Assembly (NCBI GenBank): GCA_002493305.1 | Contig: DKYJ01000049.1 | Span: 11,195-17,546, forward strand | DNA: 6,352 nt | From: Clostridiales bacterium UBA7103 | Lineage (GTDB): Bacteria > Bacillota > Clostridia > Oscillospirales > Oscillospiraceae | Direction: 5' to 3' | In this document: in pieces, positions 6,336 through 6,352 of the stretch | Layout of the letters: every line of letters starts with the position of its first letter | Numbering within the stretch: position 1 is the first letter of the stretch | Notes under the pieces: model-generated | Seen by the model: only the letters and a program-made list of their open reading frames with translations | Told to the model about the DNA's origin: nothing | Databases searched by the model: none | Program-made: the position numbers and the translations under genes

Positions 6336-6352
6336 GCGGGCATAGCTCATCC
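6336..6352 (+). tRNA. tRNA, probably tRNA-Gly, 3' cut off by window end
   Basis: The last 17 bases read GCGGGCA (5' acceptor strand, positions 1-7), TA (8-9), GCTC (D-stem, 10-13), then A14 and the start of the D-loop. T8 and A14 are the invariant positions and fall where expected, and the block follows a strong promoter at tRNA-like spacing. The GCGGGCATAGCTCATC start is what I recall from clostridial tRNA-Gly with a GCC anticodon. The anticodon is outside the window, so the amino acid identity is inference; the tRNA call itself is more secure. Confidence 0.75.

Noticed and set aside
5314..6343. Overlapping minus-strand open frames opposite the lipoprotein gene (5314-6126 and 5789-6343)
   Set aside because: They overlap each other and the lipoprotein gene, one runs across the tRNA promoter, and the products are Pro/Arg/His-rich and low in information. 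The + strand frame has a lipobox and a domain.

Overview
The window looks like a fragment of a bacterial chromosome from the Bacillota, most likely class Clostridia and plausibly a gut Oscillospirales lineage. This assignment is inference. It rests on a divergent second type of topoisomerase IIA pair known from Clostridia, a YitT/DUF2179 membrane protein, a fairly GC-rich composition by eye with frequent ATA isoleucine codons, and a tRNA start typical of clostridial tRNA-Gly. No mobile element, CRISPR array or phage signature is visible.

All genes lie on the + strand, packed head to tail. Region 1 (2-1720) is the type IIA topoisomerase ATPase/Toprim subunit (GyrB/ParE-like), cut at its N-terminus by the window edge. 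Region 2 (1724-2011) is a 95-residue protein with two predicted membrane helices and a four-cysteine zinc ribbon, wedged between the two topoisomerase subunits. Region 3 (2025-4265) is the DNA-cleaving subunit (GyrA/ParC-like), with a shortened, degenerate C-terminal propeller. Region 4 (4271-5146) is a YitT-family membrane protein. Region 5 (5146-6270) is a lipoprotein with a transglutaminase-like domain that lacks the usual catalytic cysteine. Region 6 (6271-6352) is a short spacer holding a strong sigma-70-type promoter, followed by the first 17 bases of a tRNA, probably tRNA-Gly.

Gaps between the five protein genes are 3, 13 and 5 bases, then a 1-base TAATG overlap. They are therefore probably one co-transcribed unit whose promoter lies upstream of the window. 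The two topoisomerase subunits should form an A2B2 enzyme that passes one DNA duplex through another using ATP. The missing canonical GyrA box and short propeller suggest relaxation or decatenation rather than negative supercoiling. The three other proteins are envelope-associated, and nothing in the sequence explains why they sit with the topoisomerase.

The points most worth a second look are the serine in place of the nucleophilic cysteine in the lipoprotein, the altered active-site surroundings and quinolone-site alanine in the A subunit, the divergent B-subunit transducer and Toprim residues, and the small zinc-ribbon membrane protein between the subunits. No wholly new system is evident. 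The window is mostly recognisable families with unusual residues.
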